Origin: Enterovibrio baiacu
GTDB taxonomy: Bacteria > Pseudomonadota > Gammaproteobacteria > Enterobacterales > Vibrionaceae
Direction: 5' to 3'
Assembly: GCF_004120195.1 (NCBI RefSeq)
Contig: NZ_SCHN01000030.1
Location: forward strand, 1 to 46,568
Length of the DNA stretch: 46,568 nucleotides
A model generated the notes under the pieces. It worked only from the letters and a program-made list of their open reading frames with translations. It was not told the origin of the DNA and did no database searches. This document shows, in pieces, positions 19,694-30,479 of this stretch. Position 1 is the stretch's first letter. Each line of letters opens with the position of its first letter. The position numbers and the translations under genes were made by a program.

Positions 19694-21194
19694 CGACGTT
19701 AGCGCAGAAAAGCCAAGAGAAATTGCAGCCATTGATATCGGCTCCAACAGCTTCCACATGGTTGTTGCCCGTGTCGTCGGGCAAGGGCTGCAAATCGTCA
19801 GCCGACACAAACAGCGTGTCAGATTAGCGTCTGGATTAGACAGTCATCAAAACATAGACAATGCCGCCATCACACGCGGCATTGAATGCTTGGGGATGTT
19901 TGCAGAACGCCTGCAAGGGTTTGATGAAGCAAACGTGCGTGTCGCTGCCACCTTCACACTTCGAGAAGCAAAGAACAGCCATGTGTTCTTACAACGTGCA
20001 GCTAGCGTGTTCCCCTACCCTATTGAGATCATCCCTGGTATTGAAGAAGCACGCTTGATCTACATGGGTGTCAGCCACACACAACCAGGCGAAGGGAAGA
20101 AACTGGTGGTAGATATCGGCGGTGGCAGCACCGAGTTGGTCATTGGACGCGATTTCTATGCAGCTCTCACAAACAGTAAGCACATGGGGTGCGTCAGCTT
20201 TAATGCCCGCTTTTTTAAAGACGGGCAACTCTCAGCGAAACGATTTGCGTCGGCACAGCTTGCGGCTGAATTGAAGCTCGAAAGCATTGCAAGGCAATAC
20301 ATTCAATTCGGTTGGAACGAAGCCGTGGGTTCATCGGGCAGCATTAAGTCCATTCGTGAAGTGCTGATTGCGTCTGGGCATGAAGATGGGCATATCACAC
20401 GTAAACGCCTTGATACCCTAATTGAAGCCTTACTCACGTTCAAACACAGCGACGACATCGACTTGCCGGGGCTGTCACCCGACAGACAACCCGTGTTTGC
20501 CGCAGGGCTCGCCATCTTGTCTGGCGTTTTCCGTGCATTGAAAATAGAGAAGATGGTGTTTTCTGATGGCGCACTGCGCGAAGGCTTGCTGTATGAAATG
20601 GAGGATCGCTTCCAACACAGCGACATTCGAAGCCGCACTGCCGCCGATTTGGCAGAGCGATACCATATTGATAGTCAACATGCCGACCGCGTCCAGCAAG
20701 TCGCATCCAGTTTATATCACCAAGCAGAGCCGCAGTTAGGTCCGAAGAAAACAGAGTTGTCAGTACTGCTAAGTTGGGCTGCGCAGCTTCATGAGGTGGG
20801 GCTAAGTATCTCGCACTCTGGCTTTCACAAGCACTCTGCCTACATATTGCAGAACACCAACCTTCCGGGCTTTAACCAAGAACAGCAAACCGTGCTTGCT
20901 ACCCTTGCACGCTTCCATCGGAAAGCACTGAAGCTTGGTGACATGCCTGATTTTACTTTGTTTAAATCCAAGCATATCTTCCCCCTCATCAGGTCACTTC
21001 GGTTGGCGTGTGTATTGAATGTTCAACGCTCTGACGATCCGCTACCCGACGTTAAACTGACGGTGAGCGATGACGCTTGGACACTGTGTTTTCCCAAAGA
21101 ATGGCTGAGCCAAAACAGGTTGCTCGAAGCCGATTTGATTGTTGAGCAAACGCTATGGAAAAACGCAGGTTGGACGCTGGATATTGCAGAGTAA
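19686..21194 (+). CDS. ppx: Exopolyphosphatase (Ppx/GppA family)
   Basis: This 502-residue enzyme trims polyphosphate from the chain end, and family members can also hydrolyse pppGpp. The actin-like ATPase fold is marked by [17 protein letters not shown] near residue 15 and [15 protein letters not shown] near 140. The C-terminal HD-like helical half (from about 310) with the [20 protein letters not shown] block is typical of Ppx. It overlaps the end of ppk by 8 bases, so synthesis and breakdown of polyphosphate are translated together. Confidence 0.96.
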   Translation: MNDDVSAEKPREIAAIDIGSNSFHMVVARVVGQGLQIVSRHKQRVRLASGLDSHQNIDNAAITRGIECLGMFAERLQGFDEANVRVAATFTLREAKNSHVFLQRAASVFPYPIEIIPGIEEARLIYMGVSHTQPGEGKKLVVDIGGGSTELVIGRDFYAALTNSKHMGCVSFNARFFKDGQLSAKRFASAQLAAELKLESIARQYIQFGWNEAVGSSGSIKSIREVLIASGHEDGHITRKRLDTLIEALLTFKHSDDIDLPGLSPDRQPVFAAGLAILSGVFRALKIEKMVFSDGALREGLLYEMEDRFQHSDIRSRTAADLAERYHIDSQHADRVQQVASSLYHQAEPQLGPKKTELSVLLSWAAQLHEVGLSISHSGFHKHSAYILQNTNLPGFNQEQQTVLATLARFHRKALKLGDMPDFTLFKSKHIFPLIRSLRLACVLNVQRSDDPLPDVKLTVSDDAWTLCFPKEWLSQNRLLEADLIVEQTLWKNAGWTLDIAE

Positions 21195-21222
21195 ATGACG
21201 CCAACCACCTCTAGAAAAAAAT

Positions 21223-21253
21223 AAAAAGCCGAAGCAAGTTGCTTCGGCTTTTT
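21223..21253. terminator. Bidirectional terminator between ppx and pstS
   Basis: A perfect 15-base stem (21223-21237 with 21239-21253, core GCCGAAGCAA) has an A run on one side and a T run on the other. It serves the convergent ppx and pstS transcripts. Confidence 0.88.
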
Positions 21254-21287
21254 GATGTTCATGACGCATAAATGATAGCTCTAGGAA

Positions 21288-22262
21288 TCAGTCCAGCCCC
21301 ACCAGCTCAAGCTGCTCTTTAATCACCACTTCTGGGAGGGCAACGAACCCTTCAGATGTCACCAACGCCTGCCCCTGGCGAGAAAGCATCATCTTAATGA
21401 ATTCTGCTTCCATCGCTTGCAAAGGTTTATTCGGCACTTTGTTTACGTACACATAAAGATACCTGGAAAGTGGGTACACGCCAGAGGTGACATTGTCTGC
21501 CGTCGTATAGATGGATGACCCATCTACACTCAGCGGTAACATTTTTGCCCCTGCTGTGCGATAGCCGACGCCAGCATAGCCAATAGCATTGAGCGAAGAG
21601 CTCACCGACTGCACCACAGACGCAGAGCCGGGTTGCTCATTGACATCGGCACGGAAATCCCCGTCACATAGGGCTTCATCTTTGAAAAAACCATAAGTGC
21701 CTGATACGGAGTTTCGACCAAAAAGCTGAATGCTGCGTTTTTCCCAGCTGCCTTCCAGCCCCATTTGTCCCCAACGAGTAATACGCTGTGTCGAACCACA
21801 GCGCAGGGTTTCTGAAAATAATGCATCCACATCATCAAGAGACACGCTTTCGACAGGGTTATCTTGGTGAACGAAAATCGCCATGGCATCAATCGCCACT
21901 TTTATCGCAGTCGGCGGATAGCCATACCGACGCTCAAACAGCTCGATTTCTTTCGCGCGCATTTTGCGGCTCATGGTGCCGAATTGCGCCGTTGATTCAA
22001 TCAACGCCGGTACTGCTGTGGAAGAGCCTGCTGTTTGAATCTGCATGTTCACATTGGGGTAGTATTGCTTAAACAGCGCGCCCCACTGCGTGACAAGGTT
22101 GGCCAAGGTGTCAGAACCTACCGTCGACAGGTTTCCCGAAATGTCGTCAGTGCGGTAATACAGCGGCAAATGATCGTCCGCGTTAGCCACAGAGCTTGTC
22201 GCAAGCGCACCTGTCACCAATGTGCTCACGGCTAACAGAATACTCGCAACGCGCCTTAGCAT
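21288..22262 (-). CDS. pstS: Periplasmic phosphate-binding protein PstS
   Basis: This 324-residue solute-binding protein delivers phosphate to PstCAB. A signal peptide (about 1-28, ending in SVANA) precedes the mature protein. The phosphate-binding loops are recognisable: [24 protein letters not shown] and [14 protein letters not shown]. It is the last gene of phoB-phoR-pstS; its start overlaps the phoR stop by 7 bases, so translation is probably coupled. The same order is known in V. cholerae (VC0719-VC0721, from memory). It is separated from pstCAB-phoU by the ppk block. Confidence 0.95.
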   Translation of the reverse strand: MLRRVASILLAVSTLVTGALATSSVANADDHLPLYYRTDDISGNLSTVGSDTLANLVTQWGALFKQYYPNVNMQIQTAGSSTAVPALIESTAQFGTMSRKMRAKEIELFERRYGYPPTAIKVAIDAMAIFVHQDNPVESVSLDDVDALFSETLRCGSTQRITRWGQMGLEGSWEKRSIQLFGRNSVSGTYGFFKDEALCDGDFRADVNEQPGSASVVQSVSSSLNAIGYAGVGYRTAGAKMLPLSVDGSSIYTTADNVTSGVYPLSRYLYVYVNKVPNKPLQAMEAEFIKMMLSRQGQALVTSEGFVALPEVVIKEQLELVGLD

Positions 22263-23551
22263 GACAAACGCTCCGGTAAGGTGAAGGAGAACACACTGCC
22301 TTTGCCTACTTGGCTTCGGATCTCAAGTTCCGATTCATGGTGGTTCAAGGCATGCTTCACGATAGCTAATCCCAAGCCACTGCCACCGGTTTGGCGCGAA
22401 CGTGCTTTATCAACCCGATAGAAACGCTCCGTCAGGCGGTCAATATGCTGCGGTGCAATACCCTCACCGCTGTCTATGACTTCCAGACGCGCACCTTTCG
22501 ATGCTCGGAACCAGCGCACTTTAATGGCAGCCCCTTCGGGTGTGTGCTTCACGGCGTTGTACACCAAGTTGGAAATGGCGCTTCGTAACTGATCATCATC
22601 TCCTAGCACTTGAAGGGAATGATCGACATCGAACTCAAAAGTATGAGCTTGATCGCCGCTCAATGTTTGCGCCTCTTTTTCAAGCACATCCAACATCGCG
22701 GGAACATTCACTTTCTGGTCGAGGGCAATCTTCACGCTGGCTTCGATTTTAGAGAGCGTCAGCAATTGCTCCACCAGCCCTTCCATGCGAGACAATTGTT
22801 CAGTCATCACCCCATGGGCTTTATCCCACATAGGGCCTTGCAACATGTCAGGGTCTTCAGACATCTCCAAATAGCCGCGCAATACCGTCATTGGCGTACG
22901 CAGTTCATGGGAAACGTTAGCAAAGAAGTTTCTGCGCATGCCTTCGAGTTGTTTCAACTGCGTGATGTCACGCACCACCATCAAGTATTCACCTTCGGCG
23001 TAGGGCATGGTTCGAAACTCGAGGGTTTTAGAGGCAAGCAACGGCGAACGCATTTCGAACGCATCACCAAATTCAGCGCGTGAAAGGTAGTCGATAAATT
23101 CTGGCGTACGAATCAGGTTTGCAATGTATTGCCCCGCATCATCAGGCATACGAAAACCCAACAACTCTTGAGCCAGCTTGTTACACCACACAATAGAGCC
23201 ATCATGCTCAAACACGACAACGGCATCGGGCAAAGATTCGGCACCGTTTCTAAATCGGCGGATCAGGTTAGCCAACTCTTTCCGGCGACGACGGTTACGT
23301 TTTTGAAGGCGGTAAATGCCGTTAAACAGCGGCGTCCAACTGCCTGAGCCGGAAGGCGGTGTGAGGCTTCGCTCTTTCCAAAGCCAATCAGAGAGCTTTA
23401 GCTGATGGTAAAAGTTCCACAGCAAAACAAGCACGGTGGCGAGAAGCAGCAGCCAAGGCAAACCGCCAAAGAACCATCCGATGATGAACCAAGGTAAATA
23501 AAAAAAAGCCAGCTCAAGAGCCAGCTTCTTCCAAGTGAGTCTTTCGACCAT
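22256..23551 (-). CDS. phoR: Phosphate regulon sensor kinase PhoR
   Basis: This 431-residue inner-membrane histidine kinase controls PhoB. Two hydrophobic segments (about 10-47) come first, then a charged linker, a PAS domain (about 95-200), the H box [21 protein letters not shown] with His215, and the ATPase domain with N box ([11 protein letters not shown]), G1 ([11 protein letters not shown]) and G2 ([14 protein letters not shown]). Length equals E. coli PhoR (431). It has no real periplasmic sensor loop, so it presumably reads phosphate through PstSCAB and PhoU. It follows phoB by 63 bases. Confidence 0.97.
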   Translation of the reverse strand: MVERLTWKKLALELAFFYLPWFIIGWFFGGLPWLLLLATVLVLLWNFYHQLKLSDWLWKERSLTPPSGSGSWTPLFNGIYRLQKRNRRRRKELANLIRRFRNGAESLPDAVVVFEHDGSIVWCNKLAQELLGFRMPDDAGQYIANLIRTPEFIDYLSRAEFGDAFEMRSPLLASKTLEFRTMPYAEGEYLMVVRDITQLKQLEGMRRNFFANVSHELRTPMTVLRGYLEMSEDPDMLQGPMWDKAHGVMTEQLSRMEGLVEQLLTLSKIEASVKIALDQKVNVPAMLDVLEKEAQTLSGDQAHTFEFDVDHSLQVLGDDDQLRSAISNLVYNAVKHTPEGAAIKVRWFRASKGARLEVIDSGEGIAPQHIDRLTERFYRVDKARSRQTGGSGLGLAIVKHALNHHESELEIRSQVGKGSVFSFTLPERLSC

Positions 23552-23614
23552 CTATGTCTCCAACCTGTCACCCAGTGGCCATTGGATGACAATATGAAAG
23601 CGTATCCGTGAGGA

Positions 23615-24304
23615 TTAAGAGCGTGTCGAGAAGCGGTAACCAGCGCCACGGACGGTTTGAACCAGTTTGTCGTGGCCTTCTTCTTCGAGCGCTTTGCGTA
23701 AACGACGAATATGCACGTCTACTGTACGATCTTCAACATAAACGTTAGTACCCCACACGTTGTTTAGCAGTTGTTCACGGCTATAAACACGTTCTTGGTG
23801 CGTCATGAAGAAGTGCAGCATTTTAAATTCAGTCGGGCCCATATCGAGCGGCTTATCATTTGCCGTTACACGGTGCGATACGGGATCTAATTTCAAACCT
23901 TGTACATCGATAACGTCATCCAATGAGGTGGGTGACACGCGACGCATGACCGCTTTTAGACGGGCCATCAGTTCTTTCGGTGAGAATGGCTTGGTGATGT
24001 AATCATCTGCGCCCACTTCCAAACCGCGCACTTTATCTTCTTCTTCACCGCGCGCTGTCAGCATAACAACGGGGATCTGACGTGTAAGCTCGTCGCGTTT
24101 AAGGTGCTTAATCAGGTTAATCCCTGAACCGCCTGGCAACATCCAATCCATGAGGATTAATTCCGGGTACGGCTCGCAGATCTTTTCCAGCGCGCTGTCA
24201 TAGTCTTCTGCTTCTACGGCCTGATAGCCTTTTTGCTCTAGTACAAAACACAACATCTCACGAATCGGTGCTTCGTCTTCTACAACAAGAATCCGTCTTA
24301 CCAT
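23615..24304 (-). CDS. phoB: Phosphate regulon response regulator PhoB
   Basis: This 229-residue OmpR-family regulator activates Pho-box promoters when phosphorylated. The receiver domain is intact: acidic EDE at 9-11, phosphoacceptor Asp53 ([11 protein letters not shown]), Thr83 and Lys105 (DDYITKPF). The C-terminal winged helix contains [27 protein letters not shown] and the recognition helix in [15 protein letters not shown] Pho box lies upstream, giving autoactivation. Downstream targets in this window are pstC-phoU and its own operon. Confidence 0.98.
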   Translation of the reverse strand: MVRRILVVEDEAPIREMLCFVLEQKGYQAVEAEDYDSALEKICEPYPELILMDWMLPGGSGINLIKHLKRDELTRQIPVVMLTARGEEEDKVRGLEVGADDYITKPFSPKELMARLKAVMRRVSPTSLDDVIDVQGLKLDPVSHRVTANDKPLDMGPTEFKMLHFFMTHQERVYSREQLLNNVWGTNVYVEDRTVDVHIRRLRKALEEEGHDKLVQTVRGAGYRFSTRS

Positions 24305-24358
24305 TATTTAATAATCCAGTTAACGTTCATTTCTTTGACGCCATTATGTGATTATATT

Positions 24359-24376
24359 ATGACATTTTTGTGACCC
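24359..24376 (-). promoter_or_regulatory. Pho box upstream of phoB
   Basis: On the minus strand it reads GGGTCACAAAAATGTCAT, two GTCA-type half sites four bases apart, as in the pstC box. It lies about 55 bases before the phoB start, in the 146-base gap after sbcC. Confidence 0.75.
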
Positions 24377-24450
24377 ATCACGAGCAATCACAGCACAGAA
24401 AAACCGCTTCACTGTCGACTTTTCACGACAGGCCACGAAAAATGTCGCCT

Positions 24451-27400
24451 TCAGCAAGATGACGATGAAGTAACGCGATAGTAATTTTCTAACTCACTGA
24501 TCCCTAACCCGGTCTTCTTCGTCACACGCAGTTGTGTCGGAATACGTTCTTTCATGGCTTCGATATGACTGATCACGCCAATCATCTTGCCAGAGGCATT
24601 CAAGCTGTCGAGCGCGTCCAGCGCAATGTCTAAGGTTTCGCTGTCCAGCGTGCCAAACCCTTCATCAAGGAAAAGCGAATCAATGCTGGTCTTGTGGCTC
24701 ACGAGATCAGACAGCGCCAGTGCAAGCGCCAAGCTGACCAAGAAGCTTTCACCGCCGGATAAGGTTTTCGTGTCACGTTCAATGTCGCCTTGCCAGGTAT
24801 CAAGCACACTCAGTTCTAAGCCCTCACCCTGTTTACGGTTCAGCTGATAACGACCATGAATGCGTTCCAACTGTTTGTTGGCAAGGTAGACCAGATTATC
24901 CAACGTTAAACCTTGAGCGAATTTGCGGAATTTATCGCCCTTTTGCGAACCGATCAATGCGTGCAAATACTGGATATCATCATAGTCAGCACGAAGGCGT
25001 TCAATCTCTTCAAACAAGGCTTGCTGATTCTCTCGGCGTTGCTTGTCTGATGACAATTCATTGCTGAGTTCACCGCTGCGTTTTGACAATTGGTTCAACA
25101 CGTCCGTTTGCGCTTGAAGCGCCGTTTCGACCTCATCCAATGGTGTTTGCTGCAATTGCTCGGCATTCTCATGCGCCAGCACCTCTGCCACATGACGTTG
25201 CGCTTTTTGAAGCAACACTTTCGCGCCTTCTAACGCATTTTCTAGCTGGCGCTTTTCTGCCAACAGTTGCTGCTTTTCTTCTTCCGGCAACAAGGCAGAC
25301 TGGAAGGCATCAAGTGACGTGAAAGGAGATGCTAGCAAGCGTTCATTCCATGTGGCTTCTTTGCTTGCTGTATCTTCTTTTTGACTACTAAGGGCCTGCT
25401 CCAAGCTGCTCGTTTCTGCTTGAATCGCTCGCAAATCACCTTGGCACTGCTGGGCTTGCTGTTGCGATACCGTCAAAGCTTCTTCGGCGCTCACCAGTTT
25501 CGCTGCACTTTGTTGTCTTTCTTGCTCTACCACCTTGTCGCCAAAGAGCGCATCGCGTTGCGCTTTCGCAGCATTCAATGCGCCAAGCAGTTTCTCACTG
25601 TCCTTTTGCACCGCTAACCGTTGTTCATTCAGCGCAGTCAGCTCACGAGAGATACTCGCCAGTTCTGACTCCAGCAGCGCAATCGCTTTTCCAAGCGCGT
25701 CTTTACGCTGCGTGTTTTGCTCCCACAACTCAGCATCTTGCTTTCTTTCCTCAAGCCAGATTAATAGCGTGTCGGCATGAGGTGCGGTGTAACCGCTGTC
25801 TGCAATTTGCGTGTTCAGGGCGGTTTGTAACGTATCGAGCTTGTCTAAACGCAAACGCTTGTCTTCGAGCAAACCGTGTAACTGTCGTTCATTGTTTTCA
25901 ATGGTTAGCATCAACAATGACAGCGCCTGTTCAAAACCTGCTTGAGCACGGGCTGCGTCATCCCACTGCTGTTTCGCTCTTTGAAGATGCTTGTCTTGGT
26001 CTTTCAGTTGAGCCAGCGTTTGCGTCAATGTATCTCGCGCTTGTTTTTGCTCATCCGTGAAGGCCGTAAACGCATCTTGCTGCTGTATCGACAACGCCAT
26101 ACCCAGTGCTGAAGAGGTTTCGGCCCATTGGTGTTCTAGTGCTGCTTGCTGCGATTGCATGCGCGTTAATTGCTGTTCAAGTTCAGTGACGTAACGCTTG
26201 CATGTTTCCAACTTCACGCCGGTTTCTTTGCCAGTAACTTCCAACTGACTCAGTGCTGTCTCAGCATCTATTTTCTCTTGAACGGTTTCCGACACATTCA
26301 GAACTGCACCAGTCAACGCGGGGTGTTCCGTCGAGCCACACAGTGGACATGCCTCTTCGGGGTGAAGTGCAGCGCGATACTGAGCAAGGTGCTCTTCTTG
26401 ACTAACGAGTTTGCCTAGCGCGTCAATAAGCTGCTTCTTGTCTTTGAACTGACCGCGAAGTGCCACCAACTCTTGTTCTAGGGATGTCGCCAAAACTGTT
26501 TGCTGCTCTCGTAGCGCCTGTTTCTCGACCTTGTCTTTATCAATATCAATCCATTGCTGCTGCCACTGGCTCAACTGAAAGTACGTTGCAAGCTGAGCGT
26601 TTAGCTGCTCACGCTGCTTATCAATGGCATCCACATCGCCCTTTTCTGTCGCTTCAACAAAGGCATGTTGCAATGTTTCCCAATGGCGTTTCGCCGCATC
26701 ACTGGTTGCTACTGCAGCAAGTTGTTCTTTTTGGTCTTTCTCCGCACGGGCTTTGTCGGCATTGAGTGAGGCCGTGAGCGTTTTTTCTTGCTCATGTAAG
26801 CCCGCCATGGCGGCGTGTTCTTGTTGGATCTGCAGACCCATTTGCGCCCACTGACCAAGGTATTGCTTGAGCGTCCCCGCCGATTGATGCTCAGTAAGGA
26901 ATGCAGTGACCGCACCTAGCGTTTGGGTTTGCTCCTCAAGCGCACGCGTTTTTTCATCACGCACCGAGGTTTGCTCTGTACACTTGGCTTGTAATGCAAT
27001 GTATTGCGCAGCGACTTCCTGATGACGCTGAGTACTGTGTTTGATCTCGTTATCGAGCGGCATGACTTTTTCGGTGATCAACACATCAAGGGCTTGATGC
27101 TGCGCTTTCGTTTGGGCGAAGGTTTCCTGCGCCAGTTTCAACGCTTTATCTGCCGTCTGACTTTGGGCTGTGCTGGTTGTCAGCATGTGCTGCTTCGCCG
27201 CCAATGCTTCTTCGCTGGATGCGCTTTTCTGCACCGCGGTTTGCCATAACTCGTAAGGCATACGCAGCTTCTCAGCTGGCTCACTGTTTTCTAATTTTTC
27301 AATGCGCGGCAGGGCAGCGTCCCAGTTTGATTTCGCAAGGTGCTGCTGCTGTTCTGCCTGTGACTGTTCCTGTTGGCTTTTTTGACATTCTTTCCACCAC

Positions 27401-28140
27401 GCAAGATGAGCCGTGAGTTCGGCTTGCCGTCCTTGCTGCGCTTTGTGGTTAGCATCCACCTCTGCCAATGCGGCTTCGATGGCGTCAATCTCTTCGGCAT
27501 TCAGCAGTTGTACGCCTTTGGCTTCCGCCTCTTTTTGGCTCAGTTGTAGCTTCGCAGCCGCAAAATGCTCATGCACTTTCTCAGAAATTCTGCCGTAGAT
27601 CTCCGTGCCCGTGAGTTCTTCTAACAACTCCGCGCGTTCGTTTTCCTTGGCATTTAGGAAAGCGGCGAAATCACCTTGCGACAACATCATGGATTTGGTG
27701 AATCGCGAGAAATCGAGGCCAGTGATGTATTCCACCAGTTCATTTTTCTGCTTCACTTGTGTTGCCAGCACCTTGTCCGATTTCGCATCGACCAGCTCAA
27801 CATCAGCCTGCTGTAAGTTACCATCAACTTTACCGCGAGAACGTCGCATGCTCCAAAACGCGCGGTACGGATGGCCTTTCACTTCAAACTCAACCTCTGC
27901 GGCACACTCCGCCGTGCCCCGCGTCATGATTTCGTTGCTTGATGTAGAGATAAGCCCCAATCGCGGTGTTTGGTGATAAAGCGCCAAGCAGATCGCATCC
28001 AACAAGGTCGTTTTACCTGCCCCCGTTGCACCAGTAATGGCAAATAAGCCATTGTCTGAAAACGGTGTTTGGGTGAAATCAATCTTCCATTCGCCTTTCA
28101 GCGAGTTCAAATTTTTAAAGCGTAAGCTGAGGATTTTCAT
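24451..28140 (-). CDS. sbcC: Exonuclease subunit SbcC
   Basis: This 1229-residue SMC-like ATPase forms the SbcCD (Mre11-Rad50-type) nuclease that opens hairpins and protein-blocked DNA ends. Walker A GATGAGKTTLLD is near residue 40. Two very long Gln/Glu/Ala-rich coiled-coil arms flank a zinc hook, CPLC at residues 598-601. The C-terminal head has the signature LSGGESFLVSLALALALSDL and Walker B SLFLDEGFGTLD. The start overlaps the sbcD stop as ATGA. It is somewhat longer than E. coli SbcC (1048), through longer coils. Confidence 0.96.
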   Translation of the reverse strand: MKILSLRFKNLNSLKGEWKIDFTQTPFSDNGLFAITGATGAGKTTLLDAICLALYHQTPRLGLISTSSNEIMTRGTAECAAEVEFEVKGHPYRAFWSMRRSRGKVDGNLQQADVELVDAKSDKVLATQVKQKNELVEYITGLDFSRFTKSMMLSQGDFAAFLNAKENERAELLEELTGTEIYGRISEKVHEHFAAAKLQLSQKEAEAKGVQLLNAEEIDAIEAALAEVDANHKAQQGRQAELTAHLAWWKECQKSQQEQSQAEQQQHLAKSNWDAALPRIEKLENSEPAEKLRMPYELWQTAVQKSASSEEALAAKQHMLTTSTAQSQTADKALKLAQETFAQTKAQHQALDVLITEKVMPLDNEIKHSTQRHQEVAAQYIALQAKCTEQTSVRDEKTRALEEQTQTLGAVTAFLTEHQSAGTLKQYLGQWAQMGLQIQQEHAAMAGLHEQEKTLTASLNADKARAEKDQKEQLAAVATSDAAKRHWETLQHAFVEATEKGDVDAIDKQREQLNAQLATYFQLSQWQQQWIDIDKDKVEKQALREQQTVLATSLEQELVALRGQFKDKKQLIDALGKLVSQEEHLAQYRAALHPEEACPLCGSTEHPALTGAVLNVSETVQEKIDAETALSQLEVTGKETGVKLETCKRYVTELEQQLTRMQSQQAALEHQWAETSSALGMALSIQQQDAFTAFTDEQKQARDTLTQTLAQLKDQDKHLQRAKQQWDDAARAQAGFEQALSLLMLTIENNERQLHGLLEDKRLRLDKLDTLQTALNTQIADSGYTAPHADTLLIWLEERKQDAELWEQNTQRKDALGKAIALLESELASISRELTALNEQRLAVQKDSEKLLGALNAAKAQRDALFGDKVVEQERQQSAAKLVSAEEALTVSQQQAQQCQGDLRAIQAETSSLEQALSSQKEDTASKEATWNERLLASPFTSLDAFQSALLPEEEKQQLLAEKRQLENALEGAKVLLQKAQRHVAEVLAHENAEQLQQTPLDEVETALQAQTDVLNQLSKRSGELSNELSSDKQRRENQQALFEEIERLRADYDDIQYLHALIGSQKGDKFRKFAQGLTLDNLVYLANKQLERIHGRYQLNRKQGEGLELSVLDTWQGDIERDTKTLSGGESFLVSLALALALSDLVSHKTSIDSLFLDEGFGTLDSETLDIALDALDSLNASGKMIGVISHIEAMKERIPTQLRVTKKTGLGISELENYYRVTSSSSC

Positions 28141-29372
28141 TCGCCCGCCTCCACATGCTCAACTTCCGCGACGATTTGCGCGAACTGCGTTTGAATGCGG
28201 GCTTTACGGGCTTCTTCTACTTCGCCGTCAAACACTTCAAGGTCGAGGCGTTTTTGAAAAACATCCTGCGGGGTTAATTCCGCTAAGGTTTCTTTTGCCT
28301 CTTGGGTCAACGCTTGCGATTTTTGTGTGCGAGCACGTTGCAACTGAAGCACTTCCACATTGAGGTCTTCGGTAAGCAGCTGAATGCGCTGCTGTAAATC
28401 GGACAGATAGTCTTGAACCGCGACTTCGATGTGCAGCCAAATAGGTTTTGGATCATCATGATCTTTTAACTCGGAAAGCTGTACCTCTATCTCTTCCAAC
28501 GACCCTTTTAGGACAGCCATAGGCTGAAAGCTCGGCACGCTGATAGGCTCGATGCTAATACGCTGCTCACCGTCGAATTCCACCAGCACCACTTGCTTGC
28601 TGAATTTGAGTTCATCGAAGCTAAGGGGAATCGGCGATCCGCTGTAACGAATATGCTCTGATTTAGCGACAATTTGAGGACGGTGAATGTGCCCTAAGGC
28701 GATATAATCCGCTGGGGGAAAACCATCAGCCGCAAAACCATCGAGCGATCCGATATAAATATCACGTACCGATTTAGACGGACTAACACCCAATGCCGTT
28801 AAATGCCCGGTGGTGATAATGGGCACTTTCCATTGGTGTTCGCTACGCAGTTCAACCGCGGCTTGATACAAGGCGTGATAGTGGGCTTTGATGGCATCGC
28901 CCAAGGCTTGGCGTTTTTCAGTGCCAGATTCGCCAGCGCGGCTGGTCATGACATCGCGAGGGCGCACAAAAGGCACCGCACAAACAATCGCGCCAACATC
29001 ACCCGATTTGGTTTTCAGCGTCAGTAATTGGTCTTGAAGGTCATCACTGGTGTTGGCCACCACTTGGGTATGAAGGCAGGCCAGCAAGGATTTAGATTCT
29101 TTTAGCGTGGACACCGAATCGTGGTTTCCACCTAAGACAATCAAGGAACAATGACGCTGACTGATGGACACCACAAACTGGTTATACAGTTCACGTGCAT
29201 AGCTTGGCGGCGCGCCGGTATCAAACACATCTCCCGCGACAATGACAGCATCGATTTGGTGTTCATCAATTTGGCTTAACAACCAGTCTAGAAACGCTTG
29301 GTGCTCGCTTCGGCGACTTTTCGTGAAGAAATTTTGTCCTAAATGCCAGTCAGAGGTGTGAAGTATTTTCAT
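28137..29372 (-). CDS. sbcD: Exonuclease subunit SbcD
   Basis: This 411-residue Mre11-type nuclease subunit has all phosphoesterase metal motifs: SDWHLG (Asp8, His10), GDVFD, GGNHDS, ITTGHLTALG and GHIHRPQ. The start MKILHTSDWHLG at 29372 is chosen because the family begins exactly there; the frame stays open 96 bases further upstream into non-conserved sequence. It overlaps sbcC by 4 bases (ATGA), so the two subunits are coupled. It diverges from rdgC across about 120 bases. Confidence 0.95.
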   Translation of the reverse strand: MKILHTSDWHLGQNFFTKSRRSEHQAFLDWLLSQIDEHQIDAVIVAGDVFDTGAPPSYARELYNQFVVSISQRHCSLIVLGGNHDSVSTLKESKSLLACLHTQVVANTSDDLQDQLLTLKTKSGDVGAIVCAVPFVRPRDVMTSRAGESGTEKRQALGDAIKAHYHALYQAAVELRSEHQWKVPIITTGHLTALGVSPSKSVRDIYIGSLDGFAADGFPPADYIALGHIHRPQIVAKSEHIRYSGSPIPLSFDELKFSKQVVLVEFDGEQRISIEPISVPSFQPMAVLKGSLEEIEVQLSELKDHDDPKPIWLHIEVAVQDYLSDLQQRIQLLTEDLNVEVLQLQRARTQKSQALTQEAKETLAELTPQDVFQKRLDLEVFDGEVEEARKARIQTQFAQIVAEVEHVEAGE

Positions 29373-29491
29373 CGCAAGTTGTGTGCTCGTTCTTGTGCTC
29401 AGTGCCAAATTGTACCCCATTTGAAGCGACATTCTCCCTTGAATGCAATACCATGTGGCCTTTGTCATTACTGGATGGATAAAGCCTCGCC

Positions 29492-30409
29492 ATGATTTGG
29501 TTCAAGAACATTTTCACCTACCGCCTTTCGCGCGATATCGACCTCGACCCAGACCACATTGAGAAGCAATTGTCTGAGTTTCGCTTCACGCCTTGTGGCA
29601 GCCAAGACATGCAAAAATTTGGCTGGACCACTGCGCTAGGTAAACATGGCGATATGATGACCCACGTAAGTGATGGCAACATTCTGATCTGTGCGCGCAA
29701 AGAAGAGAAAATGCTTCCGGCTTCTGTCATCAAAGACTCGCTAAACGCGCGTGTTGAGGCGATGGAAACTGAGCAAGGCCGCCCATTGAAGAAGAAAGAA
29801 AAAGACAGCATTAAAGATGACATCGTGATGGATTTGCTGCCGCGTGCATTCAGCCGCTTGAGCCAAACCTACGCGTTGATCATGCCAAAAACGGGCCTCG
29901 TGATTGTTGATGCAGGTAGCGCCAAAAAAGCAGAAGACATTTTGGCCCTGCTGCGTAAATCACTCGGTAGCCTGCCTGTCGTGCCTGTTGAAACCAACAA
30001 ACCAGTCGAGCTGGCCATGACCGAATGGGTTCGCTCAAATGCCGCGCCTAAAGGTTTCACCATTGGTGATGAAGCTGAACTGAAAGCGATTTTGGAGCAA
30101 GGTGGCGTGATCCGCTGTAAGCAACAAGATCTCTCGAGTGACGAAATTCTCGCGCACATTGAAGCAGAAAAGTTGGTGACCAAACTGGCGCTAAACTGGC
30201 AAGACCGCATAGAACTGATGCTTTGCGAAGACATGTCTATCAAGCGCATTAAGTTCTCTGAAGAGCTGCGCGATCAAAATGCAGACATCGACCGTGAAGA
30301 CATCGCTCAACGCCTTGATGCAGATTTGTCTCTGATGTGCGGTGAGCTTGGCGCATTCTTGCCAAACCTGTATGAAGAACTTGAAGGAATTGATACGGGA
30401 AGCAACTAA
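29492..30409 (+). CDS. rdgC: Recombination-associated protein RdgC
   Basis: This 305-residue protein forms a ring around double-stranded DNA and restrains RecA activity. The N terminus [15 protein letters not shown] and the [15 protein letters not shown] block are characteristic. Length equals the family norm (about 303). It is divergent from sbcD, grouping recombination functions, and ends in a strong terminator before the convergent endopeptidase gene. Confidence 0.96.
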   Translation: MIWFKNIFTYRLSRDIDLDPDHIEKQLSEFRFTPCGSQDMQKFGWTTALGKHGDMMTHVSDGNILICARKEEKMLPASVIKDSLNARVEAMETEQGRPLKKKEKDSIKDDIVMDLLPRAFSRLSQTYALIMPKTGLVIVDAGSAKKAEDILALLRKSLGSLPVVPVETNKPVELAMTEWVRSNAAPKGFTIGDEAELKAILEQGGVIRCKQQDLSSDEILAHIEAEKLVTKLALNWQDRIELMLCEDMSIKRIKFSEELRDQNADIDREDIAQRLDADLSLMCGELGAFLPNLYEELEGIDTGSN

Positions 30410-30434
30410 GCCGTATTGGGTGAATCTCCTCATA

Positions 30435-30464
30435 AAAAAACAGCGCCAATCGGCGCTGTTTTTT
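30435..30464. terminator. Bidirectional terminator after rdgC
   Basis: A perfect 13-base stem (30435-30447 with 30452-30464, core CAGCGCC) with loop AATC is flanked by A and T runs. It also faces the convergent M23 peptidase gene. Confidence 0.88.
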
Positions 30465-30479
30465 TATGTTCAAAATCCG

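Noticed and set aside
25578-26060. A 160-codon plus-strand frame opposite sbcC
   Set aside because: It is antisense to the SbcC coiled coil and has no domain or start signal; a shadow frame.
29373-29468. N-terminal extension of sbcD
   Set aside because: SbcD proteins begin with MKILHTSDWHLG; the extra 32 codons are not conserved and reach into the rdgC promoter region.
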